NCBI GenBank assembly: GCA_020050835.1
Contig: JAGVKB010000075.1
Span: forward strand, 1 to 64,000
Source: Candidatus Obscuribacterales bacterium
GTDB taxonomy: Bacteria > Cyanobacteriota > Vampirovibrionia > Obscuribacterales > Obscuribacteraceae
DNA length: 64,000 nucleotides
Direction of reading: 5' to 3'
The translations under genes and the position numbers were made by a program. Positions 15,001 to 21,000 of the stretch are shown piece after piece (position 1 is the first letter of the stretch; the number at the start of each line of letters is the position of its first letter). The notes beneath the pieces were generated by a model. The model did no database searches. It saw only the letters and a list, made by a program, of their open reading frames with translations, and was not told where the DNA came from.

Positions 15001-18000
15001 TCAACACAAGTGAAGGTACCATCAATTATGGTGGCGGTGATCATCATTTCAATCGCGAACGAGTGGAAGGTACCTATCATCACGAAAGCGGTCACGGACA
15101 GCACCGAGAGTACTTTGAAGAAGTAGTTAAGACACAGCACCCGGAGAGCCATGAAGCCGTTATGGATGCTTACAGGGAGGCTCTCCAGCCCTACCAGGAG
15201 CAAATCCTGGCAGAGCCAAACGGGGCTGACATCTGGCGAAGGCTTAACGAGGGTGAGTATATTTCCGGTCAAGAGAGCCCGATCGGTTATTTGTTGTCTT
15301 TCCCCGAAATGTACGCCGAGATGCATGCGTTGCATGAGACAAACAGAAGAGCCGGAGGTGGCGCTACTTTTGATCAATCGGTTGATCGCATAACCGGCTC
15401 TGCACGTGCGACAGTAATTCGTAATTTCGAGAATCTTCATGCCGCTCTCGAGCAACACTCCTTCAATCGCTTTGACGCTGACGCCGCCCTCGCAGCTGCT
15501 AACAACGGAGCGCTACCTCGGGCCGAGAACCCGGAGCCTATAAAAGCCAACTATCGAGGGACTGAGGTGGAGGTGGCGGGAGCTAACGCTGACAGTGGTC
15601 TATCAGTTGTCCGCGTTTCAGACGAGCAGCAGGGATTACCGGTAGAGAAGAATGTCTCTCGCCAAGAATTGGAACAGAAGGCCGTAAAGTTTGAGATCGA
15701 CGGCAGGGCATACTACACCGACCCGGATGGAAAGTCGGGGAATCTATTTGTCGAGTTCGGTGACACGAATGGAATGGTTAAGTTGTTCGAGGACCCAAGG
15801 CTGAAAGCTGTACCGTCCGATGAGCTGACCGCTGTCTCAAAAGCGCCGGACGATCATGTGCAGCCTTCGGGAGAAGGCGATACAACCGGCTCGAAAGCAA
15901 GCGGGAATACAAATGCATCGCCTGATTCAAGAGTGCTCGACACTAAGCGCGATCGGTCAAGCCTGGTAGAACACGCTGGAGTGCCAGCCAATGCGGACGG
16001 TGCGCCAAGCTCTCGTTCAGACAAGTTTGGACCCGATTACACTCTTAAGCCGGAACAGACGCACAAGGACGGCAAACATGGAGCACCGACTGACGCAGGG
16101 CCTGGTTCTGAATCTAGATTTAATGCGACGGAAGGAAAACCAAGTCCACACGAGGCTGCTGGCAGCCCACTGAAGTCGGCCTATGCTGGTGATCTGACAC
16201 TTACCGGCAACGAAGTAGTTTCGAAGGGTGGGCAAGAGATTCTTGATTTGATTAAGGCAGTCAACGATGCAAGTGCAGCCGAGAAGGGTGCTTGGAGCAG
16301 CAAGGTCAGAGCCGAGTACGAGCAGAAGCGCCGGGTCGCCGAAGCGGCCTTGTACAAGGAGGTCATGTCTCAAGCTCAGGAATTAGCACAGAAAATGGGC
16401 ATTCCTCGAGAGTTGTTGGAACATGGTGTCATGCGTCTCACGCGCAGCGTTACTGAGGGTGGATCATATAATCCTGGCGATCATTCGCTTGGATTGAGTT
16501 TGAATAGTATTGGCGACCCGAGAGAGACTCTGTTTCATGAGCTCAGGCACCTCAACCGATTTCTAAACAAGACAGCACTGGCAGAGGCCGCACCGGATAC
16601 CTACTTCCATCAGGTGCAAGAATCAGTAATTGGCAATGTGGGCAATGGACAGGTCCGCCTGGAATTCGACGATAAGCTGCATAGGCGAGCTCAACTCGAT
16701 CCTGAAGGGCAAAGAGTTGTCCAGGAGATGCTGAGAGAACTTTTGCAAGCGCCGGGCGTGGATACCGAGCAGGCTGTTGGTGATCTCAAGCTGTCAGATC
16801 CAGCCAAGTACGACCAGTTAACAAAGGCATTCGGCGGCGGGAATGCTGGTCATCAGAAAGCTGTTGCTGAGCTCAATGGAGAACGCAGCCATTACGAGCA
16901 AGTCAAGAATTGCGCAACTATTTCGGAGCACGCCCGACAGTCACAGCCGATTGAAGCTCATGATTCTCCTGATGTTGTGGCAGAGAAAACAAAGCATAAC
17001 GAGAAGGTGAAAGCGCTAAATGACGAGATTGAGCGCCGAAGAGTGAGCTTCGAGAAAGGGAAGCACATCTGGGGCAATGCGCTAGAAAACAGTCCTGTTA
17101 TGAAACGTGAGACCAGGGGCTTCTCGAATGCTGTCACCGGACTGAAAGACAAGCACCATTATGTTAAGTCGCGAGAAGAGATCGCTGCCCGAGCTGCAAG
17201 TGCGGTTACGCTCCGAGAGCTGGTGGATCGCGCCAGCTCCAGCTTGGAAATGGGGCAAGGGCTCAGCGCGCTCAAGCAGCGGATTCTGGATTCGGCAACA
17301 TTCCGTGACAGCCAGGCGCAAAACTTGTTGCGCAGGGTGGTGGATGGTGTGGAGGATATGAAGACAGCAGCGAATTCAGTCGAAAAAGGACTGGCAAGAG
17401 TGAAAGCCAACGAAGCTGCAGAGGAACTCGTAACACGTCTCGACCCACGTGCTGCTGAGACGATGTCTCTAGTTAACGACATGATACAGGCTGGTGTTCT
17501 TTCGCGAGATGCAGTGCCACCAAAACTTAAGCATCTGATTGCAGGTAACGATTTCATTGCCAGAGGCATTGAGTCGGCCAAGGCTTTCTTGCTCGGGAGA
17601 AAGTCTCACGATAGCAGCGAGCAACTCGTTGGCCGGCGGATCACTACCAGGGGCTCAGAGGGCGAAATTGTAGCGCTCAATAAGAAATCTGGTATCGCTG
17701 CTATTCGACTGGATGCTCCGGCCTCTCAAGCCAGTCAAATGAAGGTGTTGACAGATAGTCAGGTCGGTCAGATGCAGAGCTTCAAGGTGGGCAGTGTCGA
17801 CTACTATTTCGATGCTCAATCCTCGCAAGTTTATGGTGTAGTCAATCGATCTGCTGATGGCAAGGCGATTTCGGTGATGTCAGATCCGACATTAACGGTT
17901 GTGCCAGCGGCGGACCTCGTGCGAGCCGGCCGCAAGCCAGCTCAGCCGGCTGGTGGAAATACCCTCGAGTTTAGATCTCCGCTCGTAGCAGAACATCCCG

Positions 18001-21000
18001 CTGCCTTAGATCGCGGCGCCGGTGAACACTTCAGCGGTGAACTCCCCGGTTGCGATGGTGTGCCTTTCACGGTAACTAACGGACCGCAAGTAACTACATT
18101 TGGCAGAGAAGGCGATCAACACACCATCGACTTTTCTTGGGATGGAGAGTTTGATGGCAGGCTGCTTTCTAGAGATGGTATTCACTGGACCTTGCAGCAT
18201 CCCAACGGTGGAAGTTACAGCTGGGAAGGGGCGGTGCGATCTGAAGGAGGGCAGTTGACATTCCATAAGACAGATGGTGAACCCCGTGTCAATCCATTTG
18301 TGCCACATGCTTATTTGCCAGTAGAGGCAAGTGCTGGAGAGATTTCCGTCGTAGGCAGACATTTTTCCGGGCACTCTGATCAGCAAGTGGCGGAACGAGT
18401 CAAGAACATAAAAAGCATAGTTAATCAGAACGGAGCCGACCCCAGGCGAATGGTTGCCGAGTCGATGGAAAGGAGCAGAGTGGTGGCATTTGGAGAGGTG
18501 CACACTCAGTCTGAGAACTCCAACCCGCATCGAGAATTTGGCGCCGCACTGATGCCTGTTCTGGCAGAGGCTGGGGCGAGCCATCTTGCCGTAGAAATGC
18601 CTGACACTATGAACCGAGTGTTGGATAGCTTCAACAGAGGAGAGCTTACTGTTGAGCAACTGAGAGCCGAGCTACAAGTGCAGTTCGGAGCCGAGGCGGC
18701 TAACTATACAGGTCGAGATTACCTGACGATCCTGGCGGCTGCGCGAGCCAGCGGGCTGCAAATAGTGGCGGTGGATCATCCTAATATGGCTGGTGAACGA
18801 GGCACCCCCGGAGCATTCAGAACTCCCGAACGGGACGAGCATATCGCGCAGAGAGTCGGGGAAATCCTCGACCGGCAGCACGGTGCCGGTGGGCAGCCTA
18901 GCAAGGTGGTGATGTGGTACGGAGCCAACCACCTTGCTCCTGATGGGTCTTATCCGAAGGCAGCCGAGATATTGAAGCAGAGTTACGATGTTACAACAGT
19001 CTTCGAGCAGTCTTCACGCAGCCCTGGAACATTGTTCCATTTAGCCGGAGAGCTTAACGGTCCACTTGCAATCGGTACGGAATCGGCTGCAATTGGAGAG
19101 CTTTCGGATTTCCATCAGTATGGAGAACCGCTCGGAAGGTTTGACAGAGTCATTGTCTATCCGGAAAGTTTTTCTGCTCGCCCGCAGTCAGAGGTGGTGG
19201 CACCGGCTGGGCACCACTCAAACGAGCAGTCGGTTGCTCCGCGAGGCGTCGGCGAAAACGCCAATGTGCTGGAGAAGCTCAATCAAAGAGAGCGTCAAGC
19301 GGCTGCTGAGAAGCGTGCTGAGAAGCACAAGCATGTCATCGAGCATGAGCTTCCATCGACAAGCCCGGAGACCAGCAAACACCTGGAAGAGCGGTATCCG
19401 GAATTTGTAAAGCCTGATGGCAAAGTAAAGGTGGACTTTGAAGAGGGAATTGTCAAAGGAGTGCTGGACAAGTGGAGTGAAAGTTTCACGCTGAAGTTGG
19501 CTGAGGTCGCTCGGAAAGAACAGGAAGTTGTTTCACGATACGAGGACTATCGTCAGAAGCAGGAGTGCAGGGACCAGTGCGAAGTCGAGTGCAGGAAAAA
19601 GTCGGAGTCTGAGGTCAATGAGCTGATTGCACAGGATCCAGACCTTGCAGCAGATCTGGCTATGCAGGAGTTATTGAAGCAAGAAGTGTACCAACAGCTG
19701 CTTGAGTCTGCGCCAGTCGGATTGGACGAGGTGCAAGCTGCCCATGATAGCTGGCAGGCGATCGCTCGGGAGCATGCTGCGCTCAATACCGAAGTGAAGC
19801 AAGCGCTTCAATTGCGAAAACTCGAGCTTCAAAGCGAGCTGGATAGATATGCCAGAGCTAACAACTTACCGCGGGTGAAGGTAGTAGTAGACGAGCTCGC
19901 TGCTGGCGAAGGCGGTTATGTTCGTGGGCAGGGACTGCTGCTGCTTTCAAAGTATGATTTGGGAGCCCGTAGTGGCGGCAGCGACCTTCACAAAATCCTC
20001 TATCATGAGCTGTTTCATGGCAAGCAGGATCTAGACGTCGTTCGCCGCTCAATTCACGAAGCAAGCGGTGGCAACGTTAGCACGGCTGCGGACAGGCAGT
20101 TAGTGAAGGCGCACTATGAAAGTGAGACCGGCGTGCCATTGTCCGATCGGCTGCTGGACAAAGTCTTGAAATCCAGCAAAGATGCACCTTCCTTAACAGA
20201 GGCCGAACTCGCAGACGCTGCCGATCTTGCGCGATCGTTCAGAGATGCAAGGCCGGTCGGAGATATCATGCGTGAGCTCTATAACGACGCGCGAGTTACC
20301 AACACTCAGATCCGGCGCCTTGAAATGGGTAACGACAACGCAGTCGATCGCTTGTTCGCCAAATTGTCAGAAAGTGAGCGGCTGCGTCAGCGGCTATTTC
20401 AGGGCGGACAGATGCCGGTCAATGTCGAACGACACTACAAAGAATGGCTCAAAATCAGGGAAGAGTCTGGTGGCGATCAGGCGGAGCTGCGACGACGCTT
20501 CAATGATTCAGCCGCTCATAAGGATTTGCTTGAGCATTTACGTGGTCGCAGAGACAGACTCAACGAAATGGGCAAGCAAGTGCTGGACAAGTATGCTTTC
20601 ACGCTGCACGAACAGCAGGCTTACGGGGTGGAAGATGCGCTGTCGCCCAGAGCCGGAGGTGGGTCTGCTGCAAAGGAGAGCTATGCTTCCGAGCCTTCCG
20701 ACCGGAATGCCGGACAGGTTGATTTCTCGATTATTCCTAACTCCAGTCCGATTATGACTGGTTCCAGACAAGCGGAGCCGGCAGCCAAGGTGCCAACTGG
20801 TAATGCTGGCCGGCTGCCGGCGGAAGCTCCCAAAGGCTATTGGCAGCAAGCGCTAGATTGGTTGGGTGTAGGCTCTGCGAAGAGCGCTGCCGGCAAGCCG
20901 CAGCCGATCGATCCCGTCAAGCTGGACGCTGACCGGAGCCGTCTGGTGCAAAGACAGTCCACGGTCCAACAACGCCTTGCACAGCTGGAAACGGAGCTTG

